A DNA stretch of 64,000 bases from Marinobacter sp. LQ44 (GCF_001447155.2 NZ_CP014754.1:2542001-2606000); one strand, 5' to 3'; positions 15,437 through 25,060 are shown, counted from the stretch's first letter. Notes: generated from the sequence alone by a model not told the origin. Translations and numbers: made by a program.

Positions 15437-17209
15437 ATGAAGTTGAACAGGTTCTACAGGGATGAGTTGAGCTTTCTGCGGTTGCAAGGCAGGGAATTTG
15501 CCGAGGCACATCCGCAGCTTACCCGCTTTTTGTCCGAACAAAGTACCGACCCGGATGTGGAACGGCTGCTCGAAGGCTTTGCCTTCCTGACCGGCAAATT
15601 GCGGGAAAAGGTTGAGGACGAGTTTCCAGAGCTGACCCATTCCCTGCTGAACATGCTCTGGCCCAACTACCTGCGGCCAGTACCCAGTTGCACCATCATG
15701 CGTTTCGACCCGCAATTGCACGCCATCAGCGAGCGGCAAACCGTTGAGCGCCATACCGAAATCAAGAGCCGACCCCTGGGCGAAGCCAGCCGCCAGACCC
15801 AGTGCCGGTTCCGTACCTGTCGGGCGGTCGATATCTTCCCGGTCAGCGTGGCCGATGCCCATGCCGAGCATTCCCGGGAAGTGTCTTCCGTCACCGTCGA
15901 CCTGGGACTGCACACAGACCAGCCGCTGAATGCCCTGGGCCTGGACAACCTGCGGTTTTATCTGGGAGGTGATAACCACACCGCCGAAACCCTGTACCTG
16001 TGGCTGAACCACTACCTCACCCGCATGGAACTGGTGGTGGGCGACAATGTATACAACCTGCCGTCGTCGCTGTTGCAGCCGGTGGGTTTTGCCGCCGATG
16101 AAGCGATTTTGCCGTACCCGAAGAACGCCTACGCCGGGTACCGCATCATCCAGGAATACCTGAGCTTTCCGGAGGCGTTCCGGTTTATCGATATTGCCGG
16201 CCTCAAGTCCCGGTTGCCGGCGGTGCAGGCCGATGAGATCAGCCTGCGTTTCCATTTCAGCCGGATTCTGCCGCCCGATGTTCGGGTCACCCGGGACTCC
16301 CTGCAGCTGTACTGCACACCGGCGGTCAACCTGTTCAGCCACGAGGGCGAGCCGGTGGACCTGAACGGCCGGCAGACCGAGTACCGTATTTCCCCGTCCA
16401 GCCGCTGTCCGGAGCATTTTGAAGTGTTCAGTATCGAACAGGTGGAAGGCTGGCTGGAGGGGCGTTCCGGGCGGGGGGAGCCGCGGCTGTACACCGCGTT
16501 CGAGAGTTTCCAGCACGAGGTGGAGCGGGACCGTGGCCGCACGGCGCTGTATTACCGGGTGCGTACCCGTGAAAGCGTGCGCGGTGATGGCTTTGATCAC
16601 TACATCTCGTTTGTCCGGGGCGACGAATCCGAATGCATGAACCGCCAGGAAGCGGTGTCGCTGACGCTGACCTGCACCAACCGGCAACTGCCCCAGCAGC
16701 TGGCGGTGGGTGAGATCTGCATGGCCACCGAGACCACCCCGGCGTTTGCCTCGTTCAGCAACATTACCCGGCCCACGGCCACGCTGCGGCCAACGCTGGA
16801 CGGCAGCCTGTTGTGGACGCTGATTTCCAATCTGTCCCTGAACTATCTGTCGATGCTGGATGTGGATGCCCTGCGCACCGTGCTGCGGGTATACGACTTT
16901 CGAGCGCTGGTCGACCGGCAGGCCGAGCGGGTGTCCCAGAAACGGTTGGCGGGCATCAGTGAGATCACCACTCAGCCGGTGGACCGCATGGTTCGTGGCT
17001 TGCCGGTGCGTGGCATTCGTTCGGTGCTGAAGCTGGATCAGCAGAATTTCGGCAGCGAAGGGGATCTGTACCTGTTCGGAACGGTACTGAGCCAGTTTTT
17101 TGCGCTTTACGCGAGTATCAATGCCTTTCACCAGCTGGAAGTGGTGAATACAGACAATCAGGAACGGTACACATGGACGTTACAGCAAGGTCAGCAGCCG
17201 CTGATGTAG
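15437..17209 (+). CDS. tssF: T6SS baseplate subunit TssF (VasA)
   Basis: A 590-residue wedge protein of the T6SS baseplate, of usual length. It begins MKLNRFYRDELSFLRLQGREFA, the classic TssF start, followed by HPQLTRFLSEQSTDPDVERLLEGFAFLTGKLR and, further in, PELTHSLLNMLWPNYLRPVPS. The ribosome binding site is modest (AAGG). tssG overlaps its 3' end by 37 bases. Confidence 0.96.
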   Translation: MKLNRFYRDELSFLRLQGREFAEAHPQLTRFLSEQSTDPDVERLLEGFAFLTGKLREKVEDEFPELTHSLLNMLWPNYLRPVPSCTIMRFDPQLHAISERQTVERHTEIKSRPLGEASRQTQCRFRTCRAVDIFPVSVADAHAEHSREVSSVTVDLGLHTDQPLNALGLDNLRFYLGGDNHTAETLYLWLNHYLTRMELVVGDNVYNLPSSLLQPVGFAADEAILPYPKNAYAGYRIIQEYLSFPEAFRFIDIAGLKSRLPAVQADEISLRFHFSRILPPDVRVTRDSLQLYCTPAVNLFSHEGEPVDLNGRQTEYRISPSSRCPEHFEVFSIEQVEGWLEGRSGRGEPRLYTAFESFQHEVERDRGRTALYYRVRTRESVRGDGFDHYISFVRGDESECMNRQEAVSLTLTCTNRQLPQQLAVGEICMATETTPAFASFSNITRPTATLRPTLDGSLLWTLISNLSLNYLSMLDVDALRTVLRVYDFRALVDRQAERVSQKRLAGISEITTQPVDRMVRGLPVRGIRSVLKLDQQNFGSEGDLYLFGTVLSQFFALYASINAFHQLEVVNTDNQERYTWTLQQGQQPLM

Positions 17210-18189
17210 CCGGGCTGGAACCTGTCCTCGGCAACGCGCGGCGTTACAGTTTTTTCCAGTTGGTGGATCTGATTCACCGGCACCATGGCGACGATCTGGA
17301 AAACTCCGGCAGCGGCGAGCCTCGCCAGGAGCGTATCCGGTTTTCGGCCTCGGCCGGTCTGGGCTTTCCGGGCAGCGATGTGGTCTCGGCCCTGTCGCCG
17401 GAACATGAGCACGCGCCTTACCAGATGGAAGTGAGCTTTCTCGGCCTGCACGGCTCCCAGTCGCCGCTGCCTGGGTACTATCTGGAAGACCTGGCCTGGG
17501 AAGCAGGCCAGAACCTTGGGGTGCGCCGGCATTTCCTGGACTTTTTCAATCACCGGCTGGTCACCCTGTTCCACCGGGCCTGGCGCAAGTACCGGTATTA
17601 CGTGCGGTTTCAGCCCGGCGCCAGCGACGGTTTTTCCGAGCTGGTGTTTTCCCTGGTCGGTCTGGGTGACAGCCGCTTGCGGGAAGCCACACCGGTCAAC
17701 TGGTCCAAGATGCTGGCCTACGCCGGCCAGATGGCGGGCCGCAGCCGATCGCCGGAAGTGGTCAGTGGCATTGTCGCACACTGTTTCGACCTGGAGGACG
17801 TCAGCATCGAGCAGTGGGTGTTGCGCAAGGTGGCCATCGGGCAAGACCAGCAAACGCGGTTGGGCCGGGCGAATGCCAGCCTGGGCCAGGACACCCTGGT
17901 TGGCTCCAGCATCCGGGATCGCAGCGGTAAGTTCATCCTGCGCCTGCGCAACCTGAGCCGGCAGCGCTTTGCGGATTTCCTGCCCAACGGCCGGGACCAT
18001 GAGCGCCTGGTGAAGCTGGTGGAATTCACCACCCGGGAGCAGCTGGCCTACGACCTGGAGCTGCAAATGCGGCCCAAGGATATCCGGCCCATGCAGCTGG
18101 GTGAGGATGTGCGCCTGGGCTGGAATTCCTTTGTGACACCGGACCGGGCCCGTGAACGCCCGGCGGTGCGCATCCAGATACGACGATAA
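17173..18189 (+). CDS. tssG: T6SS baseplate subunit TssG (VasB)
   Basis: A 338-residue partner of TssF in the baseplate wedge. Typical features are FFQLVDLIHRHHGDD near the N-terminus, IRFSASAGLGFPGSDV, then YLEDLAWE and FLDFFNHRLVTLFHRAWRKYRY. AGGAACGG precedes ATG 17173, and the overlap with tssF implies translational coupling. Confidence 0.95.
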   Translation: MDVTARSAAADVAGLEPVLGNARRYSFFQLVDLIHRHHGDDLENSGSGEPRQERIRFSASAGLGFPGSDVVSALSPEHEHAPYQMEVSFLGLHGSQSPLPGYYLEDLAWEAGQNLGVRRHFLDFFNHRLVTLFHRAWRKYRYYVRFQPGASDGFSELVFSLVGLGDSRLREATPVNWSKMLAYAGQMAGRSRSPEVVSGIVAHCFDLEDVSIEQWVLRKVAIGQDQQTRLGRANASLGQDTLVGSSIRDRSGKFILRLRNLSRQRFADFLPNGRDHERLVKLVEFTTREQLAYDLELQMRPKDIRPMQLGEDVRLGWNSFVTPDRARERPAVRIQIRR

Positions 18190-18206
18190 GGCAAGGAGCC
18201 AGACAG

Positions 18207-19541
18207 GTGTCAAACCGGACAGCAGCATTAACCCTGGTGATCATCAACCCGACCGAAACCGGCGGTGGTGCCAGCATTGAACACAGTTTTGGTACCGGTG
18301 GCGGGTCGATTGGCACGGCGGCCAACGACACCTGGCGGTTGTCGCCCCATCGCACCGGCGCCGTAGCCGGCCATGCCGAGGTTCGCTTCCTGGATGGTGG
18401 CTTCTGCCTGATTGACCGCAGTGGCCGCACTTACATCAACAGCAGCAGCCAGCCTGTGGGCCGGGGCCGCAGGGCGCGGCTGAATCATGGTGACACCCTC
18501 ACCATCGGCCGTTACCGGATGCGGGCAGAGCTGAACGGTGACGCGGTTGACCGCTCAGAGCTGGAAGAAGGCTCTGGGCAGGACCGGCAGCTGGTGGATG
18601 TGGAGGAAGATTCACTGTTGCGGGCAGAAACCGGTCAGAGGCTGCCGGATGGCCGGGAACCCCTCGTGGGACTGCACACGCCGGCCGGTGAGCCGGTCAG
18701 CGACGACCCGCTGGCGCCCTGGCAGGAAACGGCCGGTCAGCCTGCGGAAGAAGCTCCCGAGCTGTTGGCGAGTGACCAGTCCTGGTTTGCCCGCTCGGCC
18801 GAGGTCAGCGATGAATACCGGGAAAACCGGGATGTGGCCATGGGCCTGCCAATGAACCGTAACGCCCGCAAGCACGGGCACGACACACAGGAGCGACAGG
18901 GAATGTCAGAGTTCAGGGAACACAGCCGGGAAGCCAAAGACACCAGCCGGCAACACATCAGCGGTGCCCCCCTGATGCGAGGTATGGAAGCCGACATCGA
19001 TTTTGCCGACAGCGATGAAATGCGGTTGTTCCTGGAGGAAGCCGGCCAGACCCTGAAAGCCACGGTCGAAGGCCTGCTGGCCCTGCATCAGGGTGAGGAT
19101 TCGCGGCACCGGGCCCTGCGCACCCGCCTGCAGCCGATTGAAGACAACCCGTTGCGCCTGGGTGACGACTACACCGGCACCATGCAGACCCTGTTTGCAG
19201 CCGAGCGCAGCCCGGTGCACCTGTCTGCTCCGGCAGCGGTTCGGGAAAGCCTGGAGAGCCTGAACCATCACCAGCAAGCCACCCGCGAAGCCATCCGGGA
19301 AGCCCTGGAAGCCATTCTTTATGCCTTCTCGCCGGAGGCCCTGTTGCGCCGGTTCCACGGCTACCGCCGTGGCCTGCAAGACAACGAAGACGAAGGCCGT
19401 TGGGCCTGGAACATGTACCAACACTATTACCGGGAACTCAGATCCAGTCGTCAGCAGGGATTTGAACGCCTCTTCCAGGAGGTGTTCGACCAGGCCTACG
19501 ACCAACACTTGCGCCAATTACAGAGGGAGAGCCTTTCATGA
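18207..19541 (+). CDS. tagH: T6SS-associated FHA-domain protein TagH (Fha/VasC)
   Basis: A 444-residue protein with an N-terminal FHA domain (about residues 1-110; HAEVRFLDGGFCLIDRSGRTYIN fits the phosphothreonine-reader core), a polar linker and the C-terminal VasC-type domain (about 255-440). In threonine-phosphorylation-controlled T6SSs the FHA protein is a substrate or reader of PpkA, but no kinase or phosphatase gene is visible here. The start is GTG 18207 behind AAGGAGCC. It overlaps tssJ by ATGA. Confidence 0.88.
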   Translation: MSNRTAALTLVIINPTETGGGASIEHSFGTGGGSIGTAANDTWRLSPHRTGAVAGHAEVRFLDGGFCLIDRSGRTYINSSSQPVGRGRRARLNHGDTLTIGRYRMRAELNGDAVDRSELEEGSGQDRQLVDVEEDSLLRAETGQRLPDGREPLVGLHTPAGEPVSDDPLAPWQETAGQPAEEAPELLASDQSWFARSAEVSDEYRENRDVAMGLPMNRNARKHGHDTQERQGMSEFREHSREAKDTSRQHISGAPLMRGMEADIDFADSDEMRLFLEEAGQTLKATVEGLLALHQGEDSRHRALRTRLQPIEDNPLRLGDDYTGTMQTLFAAERSPVHLSAPAAVRESLESLNHHQQATREAIREALEAILYAFSPEALLRRFHGYRRGLQDNEDEGRWAWNMYQHYYRELRSSRQQGFERLFQEVFDQAYDQHLRQLQRESLS

Positions 19542-20071
19542 AGTACTGCAAATGGAGCTTGCTGGCTATTGTCATGCTGATGGTGGGGTGCAGCACCCCG
19601 TACAACGCGGTGACCAAAACCGCCAAGGTGTTGTGGGACCCCGATATTCCCGTGGGCTATCCGGAAGAGCTGCCCAGCAAGGTGGCGCTGACCATGCTCG
19701 CTGAACCGGATGTAAACCCGAACGAATCCCTGGCGCCCACGCCGATTGCCTATCAGATCATCGAGCTGCGGGACAGCTCCCTGCTGATGGCCGGCGACTT
19801 TGATCAACTGTTGAACGACCTGGAAAAGTCCCTGGGCCGCAACTACGTGGACCACAGCGACTACACCCTGGTACCGGGCCAGTTCAAGTACGTGGCACCG
19901 TTCGAGATCAGCAAGGACACCCGGTTTATCGGCGTTATCGCCTTCTATGCTTACCCGAACCTGTCCCAGTGGAAAAAAGTCATCCGGGTGGATCCGGTGG
20001 GCGACACCTACCACCTGCTGGTCAACCTGCGTGAGCGGGAAGTTCAACTCAGACGTTCGGAAGATACCTGA
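19538..20071 (+). CDS. tssJ: T6SS outer-membrane lipoprotein TssJ (VasD)
   Basis: A 177-residue lipoprotein with the signal sequence MKYCKWSLLAIVMLMVGCS and a lipobox Cys at about residue 18. The mature domain is a transthyretin-like beta-sandwich that anchors the TssM periplasmic domain at the outer membrane. VALTMLAEPDVNPN is the usual first strand region. The gene overlaps tagH and tssK by a few bases on either side. Confidence 0.93.
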   Translation: MKYCKWSLLAIVMLMVGCSTPYNAVTKTAKVLWDPDIPVGYPEELPSKVALTMLAEPDVNPNESLAPTPIAYQIIELRDSSLLMAGDFDQLLNDLEKSLGRNYVDHSDYTLVPGQFKYVAPFEISKDTRFIGVIAFYAYPNLSQWKKVIRVDPVGDTYHLLVNLREREVQLRRSEDT

Positions 20072-21405
20072 TGGCAGCTACCAATCGAGTCGTCTGGAGT
20101 GACGGGCTGTTTATCAAGCCCCAGCACTTCCAGCAGCAGCAACGATATCTGGAACACCAGATCAACGAGCGGGCGCTGGCGGTCTCGGACTACCTGTATG
20201 GCTTCAGTGATCTGGAGCTGAACGCCGAGTACCTGAGCTTTGGCCGGGTTGGCCTGGTGCGGGCTTCCGGACTGTTTCCGGATGGTACCCGGTTCAATCT
20301 GCCCCAGGACGATGTGATGCCGGAGCCCCTGGAAATCACCGATGCCTCGGTGGCCAATCAGGTGGTGTATCTGGCGCTGCCCCTGGGCAGCGATACCCTG
20401 GCGGAAGTGGAGTGGCCGGATGCCCCGGTAGCAGGGCGTTTTCGTGCCCAGACCGTGGAAATCCGGGATCTGCATTCCATTGATGGCGACGCCCACAGCA
20501 TCGATGTGGGCCGGGTTGCGCCGCGCCTGATGCTGGAGCGGGACGATCGCAGTGCCTATGCCTCGGTGGCCATCGGCCGGATCCTGGAAAAACGCCCGGA
20601 TGGCAGCCTGGTGATGGACCCCAACTTCCTGCCCACCATGCTCAGCGTCCGTTCAGCCCCGCGCTTGCAGCGGTTCGTCGGCGAAATGGCTGGCTTGATG
20701 CAGGAGCGGGCCCGCAACATCGCCGAGCGCGTAGGTGCGCCAGGGCAGGGCGGTGTGGCGGATGTGTCTGACTTCATGCTGCTGCAGATGCTGAACCGGG
20801 CGCACCCGAAATTCATGCACCTGGCCCGGCTGCGCCAGCTGCATCCCGAGCGCCTGTACGAGGCTCTGCTTGAGCTGTGTGGCGAGTTGGTGACCTTTAC
20901 CGACGAAAGCCGGCTGCCCAAGGAATTCACCCCCTATGACCACGACCTGCCGGAAGCCTGCTTCAGCCCGCTGATGCAAGTGCTGCGACAGGCCCTGAGC
21001 ACCGTGCTGGAACCGAGAGCCCTGTCGATCACGCTGCAGCAGCGCCAGTACGGGCTGACGGTGGCACCGGTGCAGGATGGACAGATCATCAAGGATGCCG
21101 AATTCATCCTGGCGGTGAAGGCCGACATGCCGCTGGACGACCTGCGCAAGCAGTTCACCCAGCAGTGCAAAGTGGCGTCTGTGGAGAAAATTCGCGACCT
21201 CATCAGCCTGCAGCTGCCGGGTATTCCGTTGTCGGCTCTGCCGGTGGCGCCGCGCCAACTGCCGTACCACGCCGGCTTTGTCTACTTCCGGCTGGACGAG
21301 CAGAGCCAAGCCTGGCAAATGCTCGACAACGCCAGTGGCTTTGCCTTCCACGTGGCCGGCAGCTTCCCCGGGCTGGAAATGCAATTCTGGGCAATCAGGA
21401 GCTAA
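20071..21405 (+). CDS. tssK: T6SS baseplate-membrane complex connector TssK (VasE)
   Basis: A 444-residue trimeric connector between baseplate and TssLM. The characteristic start RVVWSDGLFIKPQHFQQQQRYLE is present, and the C-terminal membrane-complex binding domain ends GSFPGLEMQFWAIRS. Length is normal. The ATG overlaps the tssJ stop codon, and tssL begins 3 bases after its own stop. Confidence 0.96.
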   Translation: MAATNRVVWSDGLFIKPQHFQQQQRYLEHQINERALAVSDYLYGFSDLELNAEYLSFGRVGLVRASGLFPDGTRFNLPQDDVMPEPLEITDASVANQVVYLALPLGSDTLAEVEWPDAPVAGRFRAQTVEIRDLHSIDGDAHSIDVGRVAPRLMLERDDRSAYASVAIGRILEKRPDGSLVMDPNFLPTMLSVRSAPRLQRFVGEMAGLMQERARNIAERVGAPGQGGVADVSDFMLLQMLNRAHPKFMHLARLRQLHPERLYEALLELCGELVTFTDESRLPKEFTPYDHDLPEACFSPLMQVLRQALSTVLEPRALSITLQQRQYGLTVAPVQDGQIIKDAEFILAVKADMPLDDLRKQFTQQCKVASVEKIRDLISLQLPGIPLSALPVAPRQLPYHAGFVYFRLDEQSQAWQMLDNASGFAFHVAGSFPGLEMQFWAIRS

Positions 21406-21408
21406 ACC

Positions 21409-22230
21409 ATGGCAGATGCACCGGTAATGGACAGACCAGACAACACCAGGGATTCGGGTGACAGTGCATTCAGTGACCTTCTGTTTGCGGACGCCGGCAA
21501 CAGTGGCTCCCGAACCGAATTCGACAACGCCGGCTTCCAGCTGCGAGGGCTGGAAGAGAACCGCCTGATCGACGCCGCCACGCCACTGCTGGGCCTGGTG
21601 ATCCGGGTCCGCCGGCTGGCGGATTTCCGGGACGTGGAAAACCTGTACCAGCAAGTGGTCGACGAAGTGGCGGCCATTGACCGGGAGCTGATCGAGCAGG
21701 GCTATGAGCGCCCGACGGTGGTGGCCTATCGCTACGTGCTCTGCGCCTTCATTGATGAAGCGGTGCTGGGCACCGATTGGGGCGCCCATAGTGTGTGGTC
21801 CCAGCACTCCCTGCTGTCCCGCTTCCACAATGAAACCTGGGGTGGGGAAAAGGTGTTCGCCATCCTCGCTCGCATGGAAAAGGAGCCAGCCCGCTACCGC
21901 GATATGCTGGGCTTCATCTACCTGTGCCTGTGCCTGGGTTTTGAAGGCCGTTACAAGGTCATGGAGAACGGCCGGGATGAGTACGACCGGATTGTTCGCG
22001 GCCTCTATGAGCAACTCCGTGAACTCCGTGCCGACCGGGACCCGCAGCCGCTGGCCGACGCCACGGAGAACGTAGCTCCGGCCCGCAACCGGCTGCGCAG
22101 CGGCCTGCCCCTGTGGGGTATTGGCGGCCTGTTTATTGCCGCCATGGCGGGCATTTACCACTTGTACAACGTCGCGCTGAACGAACGCATCAGGGATGTG
22201 CTCAGCGTACTGGACCAACTACCGAAATAA
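21409..22230 (+). CDS. tssL: T6SS inner-membrane protein TssL (DotU/VasF)
   Basis: A 273-residue DotU-type protein with a cytoplasmic helical domain (ENRLIDAATPLLGLVIRVRRL; YRYVLCAFIDEAVLGTDWG) and one C-terminal membrane span (LPLWGIGGLFIAAMAGIYHLY, about residues 229-250). No OmpA/peptidoglycan-binding extension is present. It forms the membrane complex with TssM and TssJ. Confidence 0.95.
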   Translation: MADAPVMDRPDNTRDSGDSAFSDLLFADAGNSGSRTEFDNAGFQLRGLEENRLIDAATPLLGLVIRVRRLADFRDVENLYQQVVDEVAAIDRELIEQGYERPTVVAYRYVLCAFIDEAVLGTDWGAHSVWSQHSLLSRFHNETWGGEKVFAILARMEKEPARYRDMLGFIYLCLCLGFEGRYKVMENGRDEYDRIVRGLYEQLRELRADRDPQPLADATENVAPARNRLRSGLPLWGIGGLFIAAMAGIYHLYNVALNERIRDVLSVLDQLPK

Positions 22231-22240
22231 GGATATCACT

Positions 22241-24874
22241 GTGATTCGGGTAGAACTGCCGGCGCTGATCGGGCGCCTTAACGACATTTCACGCCAGGCC
22301 CTGGAAGCCTCCGCCGCCCTGTGCATCAGCCGCCAGGGCGCCGAGATTACCCCGGCCCATTTGCTGTTCAAACTGCTGGAAACGCCGTTCTCTGACGTAC
22401 GCCAGATTCTGGAACACACCGGTATCAATCATCAGCAACTGCAGCCATTGGTGGGCGACAGCCTGAACGGCGAGCCGCAGACCGCCGAGCCTTATCCCTC
22501 GTTCTCGCCTTTGCTGGTGGAACTGATGCAGGACGCCTGGCTGTTGGCCTCCACCGAACTGGGCCACACCGAACTGCGTTCCGGCGCCGTGTTTCTGGCC
22601 CTGCTGATGAACGCCGACCGCTACCTGATGCCCCGGGTGGCCCAGACCCTGGTAGACATCAACCGGGAACAGCTGCGCAAACAATTCGACCGCCTCACGG
22701 ACGGTTCCGTCGAACGCCCGCAGCTGACGGAAAACGGCTCTGCCAAGCCTGTGGCGGATACCGACATGGACCCGCTCAAGCGTTACGCCACCGACTTCAC
22801 CAAGCTGGCCCGGGAAGAAAAACTGGACCCGGTAGTATGCCGGGATGCCGAAATCGACCAGATGATCGACATCCTCTGCCGCCGCCGCAAGAACAACCCG
22901 ATTGTGGTGGGTGATGCCGGCGTGGGCAAAAGCGCTCTGGTGGAAGGTTTGGCCCTGCGCATCGTCAACGGTGACGTACCGGACCGCCTGAAAACCGTTG
23001 AACTCTGGACCCTGGACATGGGCGCCCTGCAGGCCGGTGCCTCGGTCAAAGGCGAATTCGAGAAGCGCCTGAAGGGCGTGATCGAAGCCGTTAAAGGTTC
23101 TGTTACGCCAATCATCCTGTTCATCGACGAAGCCCACACCCTGATCGGTGCCGGCAACAGCGAAGGCGGCTCCGACGCCGCCAACCTGTTGAAGCCAGCG
23201 CTGGCCCGGGGCGAGCTGCGCACCATCGCCGCCACCACCTGGCGCGAATACAAGAAATACTTCGAGAAAGACCCGGCCTTGAGCCGCCGCTTCCAGCCGG
23301 TCGCCCTGGACGAGCCGACCCCGGGCGAAGCCGTCCACATACTCCGGGGCCTGCGTACTGTCTACGAAAAAGCCCATCAGGTACTGGTCGCCGACAGCGC
23401 CCTGAAAGCCGCCTCGGAAATGTCTGCCCGTTACCTCGCCGGCCGCCAATTACCGGACAAAGCCATCGACGTACTGGACACCGCCTGCGCCAGGGTCAGC
23501 CTGAACCTGAGCACACCTCCGCGCCGTCTCAGCCACGTGCGCAGCGAGTTGCACCAACTGGCCATGGAACAGGACCTGCTGAGCCGGGAACATACCCTGG
23601 GCCAGAGCGTTGACGCCGAGCGGGAACAGGAACTTGAACAACGCATCGCCGACCTGACCGCCGAAGCCGAAGCCCTGGAGCAAAGCTGGAACGACCAGCG
23701 CGACCTGGTGGCCCGGCTGGTCGACATCCGCGAACAGCTGTTGCTGGGTGATGTCGAAGCCGAAATCGCCGCTGTTGAGTTGGCCGAGAGCGATCACGAA
23801 GAACGCCCGGACCTGAAAAGCGAAGCCGCCGCCATCGAACAGGAACTGGCCGAGCTGCAAGCTGATGAACCCCTGGTCCATGCCCGCGTCGACGCTCGCC
23901 AGGTCGCCGAAGTCATCGCCGACTGGACCGGCATTCCTGTCAATCGCATGACCACCGACGAACTGGAGAAAATCACCCACTTGCCGGCGTACCTGCAGGC
24001 CCACATCAAAGGCCAGGACACCGCCATCGACTGCCTGCACCAGCACCTGCTCACCGCCCGCGCCGACCTGCGCCGCCCCGGCCGCCCCATGGGCGCCTTC
24101 CTGCTGGTGGGCCCGAGTGGTGTTGGTAAAACCGAAACCGTGGTGCAACTGGCCGAACTGCTTTACGGCGGCCGCCAGTTCCTCACCACCATCAACATGT
24201 CCGAATACCAGGAGAAGCACACCGTCTCCCGCCTGATCGGCTCACCCCCAGGCTATGTGGGCTTTGGCGAAGGCGGCATCCTCACCGAAGCCATCCGCCA
24301 GAAGCCCTATTCCGTGGTCCTGCTCGACGAAGTCGAAAAAGCCCACCCGGAAGTCCTAAACCTGTTCTACCAGGCCTTTGACAAAGGCGAGCTGGCGGAC
24401 GGCGAAGGCCGGTTGATCGACTGCAAAAACGTCGTCTTCTTCCTCACCTCCAACCTCGGCTACCAGACCATCGCCAACCACGCCGAAGCACCGGAAAAGA
24501 TCGAAGAAGCCCTGTACCCGGAACTGGCCAACTTCTTCAAGCCGGCATTGCTGGCGCGAATGGAAGTGGTGCCCTACCTGCCGCTGGGTGAAGACACCCT
24601 CAACCGCATCGTCGGCGACAAACTCCAGCGCCTGGCCGACCAGATCAAAGCCCGTTACCACACCGACGTGGAACTGGAAGACGGCCTGGTAGAAGCCATC
24701 CGCAGCCGCGCCACCAGAAGTGAAAACGGCGCAAGGATGCTGGAGTCGATCATCGAAGGCGAACTATTGCCACCGGTGTCCCTGGCGCTGCTGGAAAAAC
24801 TGGCGGCAAGAGAGCCGGTGACCAAGGTCACCCTGGGTGTCGAAGAAAACAAATTCACAGGAACAGTCGCATAA
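22241..24874 (+). CDS. tssH: T6SS sheath-recycling AAA+ ATPase TssH (ClpV)
   Basis: An 877-residue ClpB-type double AAA+ ATPase that disassembles contracted TssBC sheath. It has an N domain (about residues 1-160), first Walker A GDAGVGKS (about 224), Walker B ILFIDEAHTLIGAG, a middle coiled coil (about 410-540), second Walker A GPSGVGKT (about 623) and Walker B VVLLDEVEKAHPEV. The GTG at 22241 is preferred (AAGGATATCACT upstream); an earlier in-frame start lies within tssL. The next gene is 238 bases away, behind an AYGGAY element. Confidence 0.96.
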   Translation: MIRVELPALIGRLNDISRQALEASAALCISRQGAEITPAHLLFKLLETPFSDVRQILEHTGINHQQLQPLVGDSLNGEPQTAEPYPSFSPLLVELMQDAWLLASTELGHTELRSGAVFLALLMNADRYLMPRVAQTLVDINREQLRKQFDRLTDGSVERPQLTENGSAKPVADTDMDPLKRYATDFTKLAREEKLDPVVCRDAEIDQMIDILCRRRKNNPIVVGDAGVGKSALVEGLALRIVNGDVPDRLKTVELWTLDMGALQAGASVKGEFEKRLKGVIEAVKGSVTPIILFIDEAHTLIGAGNSEGGSDAANLLKPALARGELRTIAATTWREYKKYFEKDPALSRRFQPVALDEPTPGEAVHILRGLRTVYEKAHQVLVADSALKAASEMSARYLAGRQLPDKAIDVLDTACARVSLNLSTPPRRLSHVRSELHQLAMEQDLLSREHTLGQSVDAEREQELEQRIADLTAEAEALEQSWNDQRDLVARLVDIREQLLLGDVEAEIAAVELAESDHEERPDLKSEAAAIEQELAELQADEPLVHARVDARQVAEVIADWTGIPVNRMTTDELEKITHLPAYLQAHIKGQDTAIDCLHQHLLTARADLRRPGRPMGAFLLVGPSGVGKTETVVQLAELLYGGRQFLTTINMSEYQEKHTVSRLIGSPPGYVGFGEGGILTEAIRQKPYSVVLLDEVEKAHPEVLNLFYQAFDKGELADGEGRLIDCKNVVFFLTSNLGYQTIANHAEAPEKIEEALYPELANFFKPALLARMEVVPYLPLGEDTLNRIVGDKLQRLADQIKARYHTDVELEDGLVEAIRSRATRSENGARMLESIIEGELLPPVSLALLEKLAAREPVTKVTLGVEENKFTGTVA

Positions 24875-24899
24875 CGTGAAGGCCCCCTGAATCGTAGCG

Positions 24900-25004
24900 C
24901 ACCGTGGGGTTGAGCGTTCCAAAACCCTGCGGAGCCATGGATGGCGGAGCGGAGCGTACACGGACGTATTCACAGCGTGTTTTGGAACGCTCAACCCCAC
25001 GGTG
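24900..25004 (+). repeat. Long-stem AYGGAY element, copy 3 (between tssH and vasH)
   Basis: A perfect 26-bp inverted repeat (24900-24925 with 24979-25004). The loop holds GCC-ATGGAT-GGC (hexaloop 24937-24942) and TAC-ACGGAC-GTA (hexaloop 24960-24965), in sense with the operon. The core TTCCAAAAC/GTTTTGGAA matches the other copies, while the outer stem sequence is unique and fully compensated. Confidence 0.8.
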
Positions 25005-25023
25005 TGCGGGCGGCAAACGAGAG

Positions 25024-25060
25024 CGGAGCGTACAAGGATGTATTCACAGCGTGTTTTGGA
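25024..25060 (+). repeat. Half copy of the AYGGAY element with a full CsrA-type consensus
   Basis: This stretch repeats the right half of copy 3 (GCGGAGCGTACA.GGA.GTATTCACAGCG, then TGTTTTGGA) without its own left arm. Its hairpin TAC-AAGGAT-GTA contains GTACAAGGATGT at 25030-25041, which fits every position of the published CsrA SELEX consensus RUACARGGAUGU. It lies about 70 bases upstream of the vasH-like start codon, in sense orientation. Confidence 0.65.
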
